Assembly: GCA_964015995.1 (NCBI GenBank)
Contig: CAXHFH010000107.1
Location: 1 to 7,191, forward strand
Direction of reading: 5' to 3'
Source: UBA1672 sp964015995
Lineage (GTDB): Bacteria > Pseudomonadota > Alphaproteobacteria > Micavibrionales > Micavibrionaceae
Length of the DNA stretch: 7,191 bases
A model generated the notes under the pieces. That model was not told the DNA's origin, did no database searches, and saw nothing but the letters and a program-made list of their open reading frames with translations. Shown here one piece after another: positions 1 through 6,445 of the stretch (positions are counted from its first letter, which is position 1; each line of letters begins with the position of its first letter). The position numbers were made by a program, and so were the translations under genes.

Positions 1-41
1 CTCTGGATTCGTCGGCAGCGTCAGATGTGTATAAGAGACAG
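1..41. other. Illumina Nextera adapter remnant (non-genomic)
   Basis: Bases 9-41 match the Nextera read-1 transposase adapter, and bases 23-41 are the 19-bp Tn5 mosaic end (AGATGTGTATAAGAGACAG). The 8 bases before it have the length of an i5 index, which lies at that place in the library construct. This is untrimmed library sequence, not a biological transposon. Genomic sequence begins at 42, so the truncation of ctaB there is technical. Confidence 0.97.
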
Positions 42-775
42 ATATAAGGTAATAAGGTTATCGGAAACAGGATAAGGGTATAAAGCAACATCTGAATTTT
101 GGTGGAGCGCTCACCTGCAATCACAGGCATCATCGGGATTTTTGCGCGCTTGTAATCTTCATTAGCGTATAGTGACAAAGCCCAAAAATGCGGCGGCGTC
201 CAAAAGAAAATAATGGCGAACAGAATAACCGAAGGCCACGCAATATCCCCCGTGACTGCGGCCCAACCAACCATAGGCGGGAATGCACCCGCCGCGCCAC
301 CAATCACAATATTTTGGGGCGTAGAGCGTTTCAGCCACATCGTATAAACCAACACATAAAACAAATTCGCAAAGGCCAATATGCCTGCCGCCATCCAGTT
401 CAAGGCCATACCCATAATCATCACGGAAAAGAACGATAATACGATACCAAACGTAAGCGCTTCGTCTGCATCAACACGCCCCATCGGAATCGGGCGGCCA
501 CGTGTGCGGTTCATCACGGCATCAATATCACGGTCATACCACATATTAATCGCGCCCGCCGCGCCCGCATTAATCGCAAGACACATCATCGAAATTATAA
601 TAAGGACAGGATGCATCTCTGCCATCCCCGGTGCAATCCACACCCCGGCAAAGCCAGAGAAGACGACAAGGCTCATCACGCGTGGCTTCAACAGCGCAAT
701 ATAATCAGAAACGCGAGACTCTCGCCCCTGCTCCTGTTCACTATATGCCATATTATTTGCGATCACGTTGCTCAT
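42..775 (-). CDS. ctaB: Heme O synthase (protoheme IX farnesyltransferase), 3'-truncated by contig end
   Basis: Integral membrane UbiA-superfamily prenyltransferase that adds a farnesyl group to protoheme IX to give heme O, precursor of the heme a of the oxidase encoded nearby. About 244 residues are present of a family length near 300. The start of the family core (ALLKPRVMSLVVFSG) is at about residues 27-41. The first Asp-rich prenyl-diphosphate motif is at 77-85 (N77, D81, D85), followed by MNRTRGRPIP. The conserved loop PPHFWALSLYANEDYKRAKIPM is at about 194-215. Several hydrophobic helices are evident. The ATG at 775 is preceded by a G-rich AAGGGGG Shine-Dalgarno; the internal ATG at 751 has none. 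It lies in the same direction as coxA, but an opposite-strand gene and a terminator intervene, so it probably uses its own promoter. The missing C-terminus is replaced by adapter sequence. Confidence 0.95.
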
Positions 776-844
776 GCCCCCTTATTTATCACGTTTTAAA
801 AAAAGGTCACGTTTTTTCTGCACGAAACAATTTTAGAAATTTTC

Positions 845-873
845 TTGGAATATTTAAAAAATTTTTATACGAT
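845..873 (+). promoter_or_regulatory. Candidate promoter for the 907-1326 gene
   Basis: TTGGAA (845-850) and TACGAT (868-873) are separated by 17 bp, each matching consensus at 4 of 6 positions. The predicted transcript would begin near 880, about 27 nt before the ATG at 907. The stretch is AT-rich and divergent from ctaB. Confidence 0.4.
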
Positions 874-892
874 TAAAGATATAAAAATACAA
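864..892 (-). promoter_or_regulatory. Candidate promoter for ctaB
   Basis: Reading leftwards, TTGTAT (892-887) and TATAAA (869-864) are separated by 17 bp. The -10 matches the sigma-70 consensus at 5 of 6 positions; the -35 is weak. It would give ctaB a leader of about 80 nt. Its -10 shares bases 868-869 with the -10 of the opposite candidate promoter. AT-rich DNA yields such matches by chance, so this is tentative. Confidence 0.4.
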
Positions 893-906
893 AACAGGGG
901 TTAAAC

Positions 907-1326
907 ATGGGAAGTATTGATAGTTTTTGGCGAAACACAAACGATATATTTGCTCAATACGATCACGAAGAGATCAGCTATTTAGAGGCAAGCACACTTG
1001 TCGAGGCGCAAATTGATAATTTACTGGCCGAACACTCTATTGATTTACCAGATTCTATAACAGAAACAGCGTTCGAAGCGTACGCTGATTTACAGGTTTC
1101 TGCATATCAACACGAAGATATATCCCACAGTGAAGCCATGCGCACCATCGAAGAGCGTGCGATTTACCTGTTTGAAAAAACCAAATCCCCCGAGGAAATC
1201 GAAGCCATACAAAAACCATATCAAGATGCCTTAAACGGGGAAGATGAGAAACAAAATTTTGACGTGCCGCAGCATGTGGATGATGGTGATTACCCGGGGT
1301 TTTTCGGCCCGTTTTCATTAAACTGA
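907..1326 (+). CDS. Unknown acidic 139-residue protein with a duplicated motif
   Basis: I do not recognise a family. The ATG has a good AGGGG Shine-Dalgarno at 896-900 with 6-nt spacing, and the gene ends just before a strong terminator, so it is probably real. The product is acidic, with no signal peptide or membrane segment, and looks largely helical, hence probably cytoplasmic. It contains an internal repeat: Y-x-H-E-E-I-S-x-x-E-A at residues 18-28 and Y-x-H-E-D-I-S-x-x-E-A at 67-77, 49 residues apart, with similar spacing of a later Glu and of Leu/Phe residues after each. This suggests two copies of a small helical unit. The C-terminus (from about 115) is Asp-rich and then Gly/Pro/Phe-rich and may be disordered. 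It lies head-to-head with ctaB and tail-to-tail with coxA, interrupting an otherwise co-directional cytochrome oxidase cluster. A role in oxidase biogenesis would be guesswork. Confidence 0.8.
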   Translation: MGSIDSFWRNTNDIFAQYDHEEISYLEASTLVEAQIDNLLAEHSIDLPDSITETAFEAYADLQVSAYQHEDISHSEAMRTIEERAIYLFEKTKSPEEIEAIQKPYQDALNGEDEKQNFDVPQHVDDGDYPGFFGPFSLN

Positions 1327-1352
1327 GGGCAATTAAGGCCCGAATTCCAATA

Positions 1353-1379
1353 AAAAAGCCCCGGAAATCGGGGCTTTTT
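1353..1379. terminator. Bidirectional rho-independent terminator
   Basis: Perfect 11-bp stem AAAAAGCCCCG / CGGGGCTTTTT (1353-1363 with 1369-1379) around the loop GAAAT. The A-tract on one side and T-tract on the other make it work in both directions, ending the 907-1326 gene and the coxB-coxA transcript. Confidence 0.93.
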
Positions 1380-1399
1380 ATTTAACTATTGAATTTTGT

Positions 1400-2992
1400 T
1401 TATTTCACCTTCGGCTGAATATCGAACTGGTGGAACGGTGGTGGTGATGATACCGACCATTCAAGCGTAAAGCTCTGCGGTTGAACATCCCAGTAATTGT
1501 CGCTCGCCTTCTTACCGAAGAACATTGTGTATAGCGCTACAAACACAAACCACAATGTTGCAATACCTGTTAGATACGCACCATAAGATGATATCTGGTT
1601 CCAATGTTCAAACGCATCCGGATAATCAATGATACGACGCGGCATCCCCTGTAAGCCCAAGAAGTGCTGCGGGAAGAAAATCATGTTCACACCGGTAAAT
1701 GTCATCCAGAAATGAATCTGCCCCATCCATTCAGGGATCATCTTACCAAACATTTTACCCGCCCAGTAATAATAACCCGCGAACAACGCAAACACAGCAC
1801 CAAGCGAAAGAACATAGTGGAAGTGTGCAACCACATAATAAGTATCATGCAAGGCCACATCCATACCCGCATTGGCCAGAACAACCCCGGTCACACCACC
1901 AAGGGTGAACAGGAAGATAAAGCCAATCGCCCAAAGCATCGGAACCTTAAAGGTGATCGAACCACCCCACATAGTCGCGATCCATGAGAAAATCTTAATC
2001 CCCGTCGGCACCGCGATAATTAATGTTGCGGCCGTAAAGTATGCGCGTGTATCAACGCTCATCCCGACTGTGTACATGTGGTGCGCCCACACGACAAAAC
2101 CAACAACACCAATCGCAACCATCGCATAAGCCATTCCCAGATATCCGAAAATCGGACGCTGAGAGAATGTAGAAACAATGTGCGAGATAATACCAAAGGC
2201 CGGCAAAATCATGATGTACACTTCAGGGTGTCCAAAGAACCAAAATAAATGTTGGAACAGAATAGGATCACCGCCACCTTCAGGAACGAAGAAGGATGTA
2301 CCAAAATTTCTGTCCGTAAGCAGCATCGTAATCGCGCCACCAAGAACAGGTACAGCCAAAACAAGAAGGAATGACGTCACCAACATCGCCCACACAAACA
2401 AAGGCATTTTATGCAATGTCATGCCCGGTGCGCGCATATTGAAGATTGTTGTGATAAAGTTCGCCGCACCAAGGATAGAGCTCGCCCCCGCCAAGTGCAG
2501 GGCAAAGATCGCCATATCGACCCCCATACCGGAATGCCCCAGCGCCCCCGACAACGGTGGATAGATGGTCCATCCCGTACCTGCGCCTCCGCCAACAAAA
2601 GCAGATCCAAGAAGTAAAAAGAATGCAGGAACAATCAGCCAGAAAGAAATATTGTTCAAACGCGGGAACGCCATATCAGGTGCACCAATCATAAGCGGCA
2701 CAAACCAGTTACCAAAACCACCGATAAGGCCGGGCATAACCACGAAGAAAACCATGATTAATCCGTGCGCGGTAATAATAACATTCCACAAATGGCCGTC
2801 AGGCTCACCTGCCGTTGTCAGAAGATACTGCACACCGGGCTCCTCGAGCTCCAGACGCATAACCATAGAGAAAAATCCGCCAATTATACCTGCGCAAATC
2901 GCAAAGATAATATATAGCGTACCAATATCCTTATGGTTGGTCGACATGAACCAGCGTTCAAAAAATCCGGGCTTGTGGTCGTGGTCACCCAT
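1400..2992 (-). CDS. ctaD: Cytochrome c oxidase subunit I (aa3-type, CoxA/CtaD)
   Basis: Catalytic subunit of the inner-membrane heme-copper oxidase; it reduces O2 to water and pumps protons. At 530 residues it is full length for the family. Metal ligands seen: heme a H76 (TAHGLIMVFF) and H392; heme a3 H390 (VAHFHYV); CuB H255, H304 and H305 (FFGHPEVY and WAHHMY), with Y259 the expected partner of the His-Tyr cross-link. Proton-path residues are also present: D106 (GAPDMAFPRLNN) at the D-channel entrance, E257 in HPEVY, and K333 (PTGIKIF) for the K-channel. R452/R453 (RRIIDYPDA) contact heme propionates. The HPEVY motif with a K-channel Lys marks type A. The hydrophobic pattern fits about 12 helices. 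The start follows coxB by 34 nt with only a weak purine-rich site, so the two are probably co-transcribed. Confidence 0.99.
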   Translation of the reverse strand: MGDHDHKPGFFERWFMSTNHKDIGTLYIIFAICAGIIGGFFSMVMRLELEEPGVQYLLTTAGEPDGHLWNVIITAHGLIMVFFVVMPGLIGGFGNWFVPLMIGAPDMAFPRLNNISFWLIVPAFFLLLGSAFVGGGAGTGWTIYPPLSGALGHSGMGVDMAIFALHLAGASSILGAANFITTIFNMRAPGMTLHKMPLFVWAMLVTSFLLVLAVPVLGGAITMLLTDRNFGTSFFVPEGGGDPILFQHLFWFFGHPEVYIMILPAFGIISHIVSTFSQRPIFGYLGMAYAMVAIGVVGFVVWAHHMYTVGMSVDTRAYFTAATLIIAVPTGIKIFSWIATMWGGSITFKVPMLWAIGFIFLFTLGGVTGVVLANAGMDVALHDTYYVVAHFHYVLSLGAVFALFAGYYYWAGKMFGKMIPEWMGQIHFWMTFTGVNMIFFPQHFLGLQGMPRRIIDYPDAFEHWNQISSYGAYLTGIATLWFVFVALYTMFFGKKASDNYWDVQPQSFTLEWSVSSPPPFHQFDIQPKVK

Positions 2993-3026
2993 ATCTTGTC
3001 TCTCTTTCCGTTTTATTCTTTTATAA

Positions 3027-3869
3027 CTATTGCGCCAAAGCCGTCAGCTTGATCGGCGCATTTGATTTAATTTGGTAATCATTTACCGCGAATTCTTCTT
3101 TTGCTTTTTCTATCCATGCTTTGAATGCCTCTTTGGAAACAGCATGAATTTCAATAGGCATAAAGGCATGATCTTTTCCGCAAATCTCAGAACATTGGCC
3201 GTAATATATGCCTGGCTTATGAATGCGGAACCATGTTTCATTTGTTTGCCCCGGTACGGCATCAACCTTAATACCAAAGGCAGGCATCGCCCATGAATGA
3301 ATAACATCATTAGACGTCACAAGAATTGAAATATCAGTATCCACCGGTAAAACAACAACATTGTCCGTGGACAGCAATCTTTTCTGATCCGACGTTAATT
3401 CTTCAGTCGGCACCATATAGGAATTAAAGGCAATACCATCATGATCCGGGTACTCATATCCCCAATACCATTGATACCCTGTGATTTTAAGGGTCATTTC
3501 AGGTTCGGTGATTTGGTCATTCTCGTACAGAATTTTAAAAGACGGCACGGCGATAATAATCAAGATAACAACCGGGACGATCGTCCAGACAATCTCTAAC
3601 AATACGTTGTGTGTAACATTCGAAGGCTTCGGATTGGCTCTTTTATTGTAACGTATAACAACCCATATCAAGAGCACCAATACAAAAATCGTGATCGCTG
3701 TAATAATGACAAGCAGCATATTATGGAAGTCATGAATGCGGTCTTTGGACGATGTTGCTGAAGGCTGAAGATCCATTCCCCAATCCACGGCCTGTGCCAA
3801 TACAGGGGATGACAGGAACAAGACAGCTCCCGCGATTGCAAACAAAACCGACCACAATTTAAATTTCAT
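3027..3869 (-). CDS. coxB: Cytochrome c oxidase subunit II (CuA-bearing)
   Basis: Accepts electrons from cytochrome c through its binuclear CuA centre and passes them to subunit I; the CuA domain faces the periplasm. Numbering from the ATG at 3869 (280 residues): a signal peptide at 1-27 ends near VLAQA, two transmembrane helices lie at about 51-73 and 92-111, and the aromatic YQWYWGYEYP patch at about 132-141 forms the electron entry path. The CuA ligands are complete: H191, C226, E228, C230, H234 and M237 (GQCSEICGKDHAFMP). The frame also allows a GTG start at 3878, but neither has a clear Shine-Dalgarno; the ATG is preferred because MKFKLWS makes a normal signal-peptide N-terminus. It is first in the coxB-coxA operon, and no subunit III gene is seen in the window. 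Confidence 0.98.
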   Translation of the reverse strand: MKFKLWSVLFAIAGAVLFLSSPVLAQAVDWGMDLQPSATSSKDRIHDFHNMLLVIITAITIFVLVLLIWVVIRYNKRANPKPSNVTHNVLLEIVWTIVPVVILIIIAVPSFKILYENDQITEPEMTLKITGYQWYWGYEYPDHDGIAFNSYMVPTEELTSDQKRLLSTDNVVVLPVDTDISILVTSNDVIHSWAMPAFGIKVDAVPGQTNETWFRIHKPGIYYGQCSEICGKDHAFMPIEIHAVSKEAFKAWIEKAKEEFAVNDYQIKSNAPIKLTALAQ

Positions 3870-3920
3870 AACATTCACGCTATATGTTTGTTGTTTTTAA
3901 ATACTCTAAAGTAAATATGA

Positions 3921-3940
3921 AAATTCCTCACGAGGAAATT
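3921..3940. promoter_or_regulatory. Palindrome upstream of coxB
   Basis: The inverted repeat AAATTCCTCACGAGGAAATT has the core TTCCTC/GAGGAA. It sits about 50 nt upstream of coxB, just downstream of a candidate -10. It could be an operator, a 5'-end hairpin on the cox mRNA, or a weak terminator for rsmE, since on the minus strand the stem is followed by TTTTC. The sequence does not decide between these. Confidence 0.45.
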
Positions 3941-3943
3941 CGG

Positions 3944-3971
3944 ACTATAGATATAAACATATCATTCAAAA
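3944..3971 (-). promoter_or_regulatory. Candidate promoter for coxB-coxA
   Basis: The -10 candidate TATAGT (3949-3944) matches 5 of 6 consensus positions. Sixteen bp upstream is a poor -35, TTTTGA (3971-3966). The transcript would start near 3937, within the palindrome. No better candidate was seen between rsmE and coxB. Confidence 0.35.
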
Positions 3972-4005
3972 CGCAAGCCTGAACAGGGGCATTTCGTCAA
4001 TTTTT

Positions 4006-4743
4006 TTAAGTTTCGCACAAGGATATAAAGGCAGCATATGACAAACACGCAATAGAAGCCGTTTCCGCGCGTAATATTGTATCGCCCAGCCCAATAGGCT
4101 TAACGTTTTCATGCACGACAATACGTGCCATTTCATCAGGGTCAAATCCGCCTTCAGGCCCCACCAGAAAGGCCGCGTCACTTTCCATCGAGTAGGATGA
4201 TATTGGTTTGGTTTGATCATTACGCTCCAAACACGCATATAAAGGTACATCCACATTCCGCCCCGCCACAGCCTCAGCAAGGGTTTGAAGGGAGTGCAAA
4301 ACGGGAATGTCCAAACGTTCTGATTGTTCGGCGGCCTCTATAATATGGGCGCATGTACGCTCCTCATTAACCTTGCGCATAACACTGCGGCTCATCAGGA
4401 CGGGATGCAAATCCGTCACACCAAGTTCCACCGATTTTTCAATCAAAAAGGCCATGCGCTCCTTTTTAATGGGGGAGAAATAAAGATGCCGCGCCGCGCC
4501 TGCCTTAGTCTGCGGCCTTGTGCAATCATCCAGAATGATATCACCGCCCTTTTTCCCGATTGTGTCAATGCGCGCAAGCCATTCACCATCCTTACCGTTA
4601 AACACACGCAAGTGCTCGCCCGTACCTTTGCGCAAAACATTGCGTAGATAATGCGCCTGCCCCTGTTCAAGCGGGATAACCCCGTTTTGTTCAAAAGGTG
4701 CATTGAGGTATAGGCGCGGATGCTTGTATATATGATCTGTCAT
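4006..4743 (-). CDS. rsmE: 16S rRNA (uracil-1498-N3)-methyltransferase RsmE
   Basis: SPOUT-class, SAM-dependent enzyme that methylates N3 of U1498 in 16S rRNA of the small subunit. From the ATG at 4743 it has 245 residues, the usual size. The N-terminal RNA-binding (PUA-like) part holds HPRLYL at 8-13 and HYLRNVLR at 31-38. The catalytic part has KKERMAFLIEKSVELGVTDL at about 93-112, EAAEQSER at 136-143, and the SAM-binding knot VGPEGGF at 194-200 and GDTILRAETA at 220-229. The frame stays open upstream to 4824, but that 27-residue extension is hydrophobic, not typical of the family, and would run deep into ubiA. The chosen ATG overlaps the ubiA ATG by two bases and has no Shine-Dalgarno. Confidence 0.96.
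   Translation of the reverse strand: MTDHIYKHPRLYLNAPFEQNGVIPLEQGQAHYLRNVLRKGTGEHLRVFNGKDGEWLARIDTIGKKGGDIILDDCTRPQTKAGAARHLYFSPIKKERMAFLIEKSVELGVTDLHPVLMSRSVMRKVNEERTCAHIIEAAEQSERLDIPVLHSLQTLAEAVAGRNVDVPLYACLERNDQTKPISSYSMESDAAFLVGPEGGFDPDEMARIVVHENVKPIGLGDTILRAETASIACLSYAAFISLCET
4731..4736 (+). promoter_or_regulatory. Candidate ubiA -10 element (possible leaderless start)
   Basis: TATGAT matches the -10 consensus at 5 of 6 positions and ends 5 nt before the ubiA ATG, so transcription could begin at or next to the start codon. That fits the absence of a Shine-Dalgarno. The only nearby -35-like hexamer, TTGAGG at 4703-4708, is 22 bp away from it; it is 18 bp from an overlapping TATATA at 4727-4732. 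Tentative. Confidence 0.3.
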
Positions 4744-5665
4744 GACAAACACAGTAGATACGAAAACACACACCGATATCAAGAGACTTGCGTGGATCGA
4801 GAAATTTCTTCCAGAGCATTTCAAACCGTACGCCTATGTTATGCGTCTGGACAGACCCATCGGGATATGGCTGTTGCTGCTCCCGTCTTTATGGGGGATT
4901 GCCCTGGCCACAGGCGGCTTAGCGCACATGACCACGGGCACATTTTATGTCGTTTTTCTGTTCTCCATCGGTGCGATTATCATGCGCGGCGCGGGCTGCG
5001 TGATTAATGATTTATGGGATCGCGACATTGACAAAATGGTAGAGCGCACACAAACCCGCCCCATCGCAAGCGGTAGAATTTCAGTAAAGCATGCGGTGAT
5101 GTTTCTGGCGGCGTTGCTGCTCTGTGGGCTGGCTATTTTGCTGCAATTTAATATCACCACCATTATTCTGGGGTTTATCACCATACCACTTATTATCTCC
5201 TACCCCCTGATGAAGCGCATCACATGGTGGCCGCAGGCCTTTTTGGGGCTGACCTTTAATTTCGGCGCGTTAATGGGGTGGAGCGCGATTGCGGGAGGCT
5301 TAGGGACACCTGCGATCCTGCTTTATCTCGGCGCAATCCTCTGGACGATTGGCTATGACACCATTTATGCGCATCAAGATAAAGACGATGATGCGCTGAT
5401 CGGGGTGAAGTCTACCGCGTTGAAATTCGGGGATAATGGAAAGAAATGGGTTTCTATATTCTACTTTGTCGCTTTCATTTTAATTGCAAGCGCAGTTTTC
5501 ATTGGCAACAATGTATCATTATTTTCGGGCATTGCCCTGATTGGCCTCGGCGTTCATTTCACGGGGCAAATCATGACATGGAAACCCGACACCCACGAAA
5601 GCTCCCTCAGGATATTCAAATCAAACCGTAATGCGGGGTTGCTGATTTTATTAGCCTGCTTGTAA
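4742..5665 (+). CDS. ubiA: 4-hydroxybenzoate polyprenyltransferase UbiA
   Basis: Membrane enzyme that attaches the polyprenyl tail to 4-hydroxybenzoate, the first membrane-bound step of ubiquinone synthesis. It has 307 residues, slightly longer than the E. coli protein because of an approximately 30-residue N-terminal extension of a kind seen in alphaproteobacteria. The family signature MRLDRPIGIWLLLLPSLWG is at 34-52. The first Asp-rich motif (N89, D90, D93, D95, D97) is followed by ERTQTRPIASG; the second, YDTIYAHQDKDDD, is at 205-217. These bind Mg-prenyl diphosphate. Multiple hydrophobic helices are evident. The gene is divergent from rsmE with overlapping start codons and ends before a terminator. 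Its last 51 bp recur, diverged, at 6519-6569. Confidence 0.97.
   Translation: MTNTVDTKTHTDIKRLAWIEKFLPEHFKPYAYVMRLDRPIGIWLLLLPSLWGIALATGGLAHMTTGTFYVVFLFSIGAIIMRGAGCVINDLWDRDIDKMVERTQTRPIASGRISVKHAVMFLAALLLCGLAILLQFNITTIILGFITIPLIISYPLMKRITWWPQAFLGLTFNFGALMGWSAIAGGLGTPAILLYLGAILWTIGYDTIYAHQDKDDDALIGVKSTALKFGDNGKKWVSIFYFVAFILIASAVFIGNNVSLFSGIALIGLGVHFTGQIMTWKPDTHESSLRIFKSNRNAGLLILLACL
5615..5665 (+). repeat. ubiA 3' end, intact partner of the remnant at 6519-6569
   Basis: These last 51 bp of ubiA, including the TAA, align without gaps to 6519-6569. There are 7 differences: five silent, one Leu to Trp in the last sense codon, and TAA to TGA. The first 20 bp (TTCAAATCAAACCGTAATGC) are identical. 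Confidence 0.9.
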
Positions 5666-5689
5666 TCGTTCACAGCACGATGCCAAAAG

Positions 5690-5724
5690 AAAAGCCCATG
5701 CCCAATGGATGAGCCCGGGCTTTT
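5690..5724. terminator. Rho-independent terminator between ubiA and the CBS gene
   Basis: The stem AAAAGCCC (5690-5697) pairs with GGGCTTTT (5717-5724) around a 19-nt loop that can fold further, followed by TC. A- and T-tracts on the two sides suggest action on both converging transcripts. It is 24 nt past the ubiA stop and 10 nt past the CBS gene stop. Confidence 0.8.
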
Positions 5725-5733
5725 TCATTGTTG

Positions 5734-6270
5734 TTAAATCGAAGCCCCACGACCATAAGACTCAAGCCCCATAAAATATGATAGCAAACTATCTTTACAG
5801 TCCTGAATTTCCTTAGACCTTTCCTGAACATGCTCATGTAATTCCAAAGCATCAATTATGCCTAAAGCCGTTCCTTGGTGTGTTACAACTGGCATGTGAC
5901 GATAGCCGAAGTAAGAAATAACATCTAAAGCGTCCTCTATAGAATCTTCGGGATGCAATCGATCAGGACTTGCTATCATAATGTCCCAAGCAGTTTTTTC
6001 GTCAGCTTTTTTATTGTCGCTGAGATAGTCAAGTCGCACCTGCATCTTTTGTGTGTTACCAAAAGCTCTTCTGACAATCTCGCGCTCTGTTACAATCCCA
6101 ACACATCTTCCAGAAGATGACACCACGACCCCCGCAGCGATTTCAGCATCACTCATGCGCTCGATCATTTCGGGAATTTTGTCATCAGGATGAAATGTTA
6201 GGAAATGTCGGTTTTGTACAATTTCACCGACCGTTTCTGCATACTTTTTTGGTTTGCCTTGTATAATCAT
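5734..6270 (-). CDS. Protein of two CBS domains
   Basis: From the ATG at 6270 it has 178 residues, soluble, consisting almost only of a CBS pair (Bateman module). The first CBS domain covers about 14-70 and ends in GIVTEREIVRR; the second covers about 95-150, with RHMPVV at 124-129 and GIIDALELHEHV at 137-148. A charged tail with Cys158 runs to GRGASI. CBS pairs usually bind adenine nucleotides or SAM and regulate a partner; stand-alone proteins of this type are common, and no effector domain is present, so the target is unknown. The ATG is chosen over a GTG at 6273 because AAAGGAG lies 6 nt upstream of it. The gene has its own promoter and a structured leader. It is bracketed by intact and relic copies of the ubiA and GDH tails, so it may be acquired cargo. 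Confidence 0.92.
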   Translation of the reverse strand: MIIQGKPKKYAETVGEIVQNRHFLTFHPDDKIPEMIERMSDAEIAAGVVVSSSGRCVGIVTEREIVRRAFGNTQKMQVRLDYLSDNKKADEKTAWDIMIASPDRLHPEDSIEDALDVISYFGYRHMPVVTHQGTALGIIDALELHEHVQERSKEIQDCKDSLLSYFMGLESYGRGASI

Positions 6271-6276
6271 CACAAT

Positions 6277-6283
6277 CTCCTTT
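6277..6283 (-). promoter_or_regulatory. Strong ribosome binding site of the CBS gene
   Basis: AAAGGAG on the minus strand is 6 nt from the ATG at 6270 and only 3 nt from the GTG at 6273, which decides the start in favour of the ATG. It is the best Shine-Dalgarno in the window. Confidence 0.85.
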
Positions 6284-6322
6284 CATTAAGCAAGACCACA
6301 ATAAAAACACTTAGAAATAATG

Positions 6323-6360
6323 GTGAAGGACATAGCCTCCACACTCCTCAGATCAAGGAG
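6323..6360 (-). promoter_or_regulatory. Two adjacent hairpins in the CBS gene leader
   Basis: In the minus-strand RNA the first hairpin is CTCCT-(TGATCTG)-AGGAG (6360-6344). One base later comes a second, GTGGAGG-(CTATGT)-CCTTCAC (6342-6323). The second includes a G-U pair that would be an A-C mismatch on the plus strand, which favours a role in the minus-strand transcript. There is no following U-tract, so these are not ordinary terminators. The AGGAG arm could also compete with the true ribosome site. No known riboswitch class is recognised. Confidence 0.45.
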
Positions 6361-6370
6361 CATAATTAAT

Positions 6371-6399
6371 ATTTTGCAAATTTCTATTTTTTTTGTCAA
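6371..6399 (-). promoter_or_regulatory. Probable sigma-70 promoter of the CBS gene
   Basis: A perfect -35, TTGACA (6399-6394), a 17-bp A/T-rich spacer, and CAAAAT (6376-6371, 4 of 6) as -10. The predicted start near 6364 leaves a leader of about 94 nt that carries the two hairpins. Confidence 0.6.
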
Positions 6400-6445
6400 G
6401 AAATTACGAATTCACAGAAGCTAATTTCCTATTAAAAACAGCATG

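Noticed and set aside
23..41. Tn5/IS50 mosaic end as a sign of a mobile element
   Set aside because: It is continuous with the synthetic Nextera adapter and lies at the contig end, so it is library DNA.
188..799. Plus-strand open frames opposite ctaB
   Set aside because: They overlap a clear heme O synthase frame, have Arg/His/Pro-rich or low-complexity products, and resemble no protein.
1664..3026. Long plus-strand open frames opposite coxA
   Set aside because: coxA is complete with every catalytic residue; the antisense frames follow from its codon bias.
3972..4000. TTGACG just after the rsmE stop as a cox -35 box
   Set aside because: At 17 bp spacing the -10 would be CTTGCG, which does not resemble the consensus.
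4744..4824. 27-residue N-terminal extension of rsmE, possibly a signal or membrane anchor
   Set aside because: It is antisense to ubiA coding sequence and atypical for a cytoplasmic rRNA methyltransferase; the family N-terminus fits the ATG at 4743.
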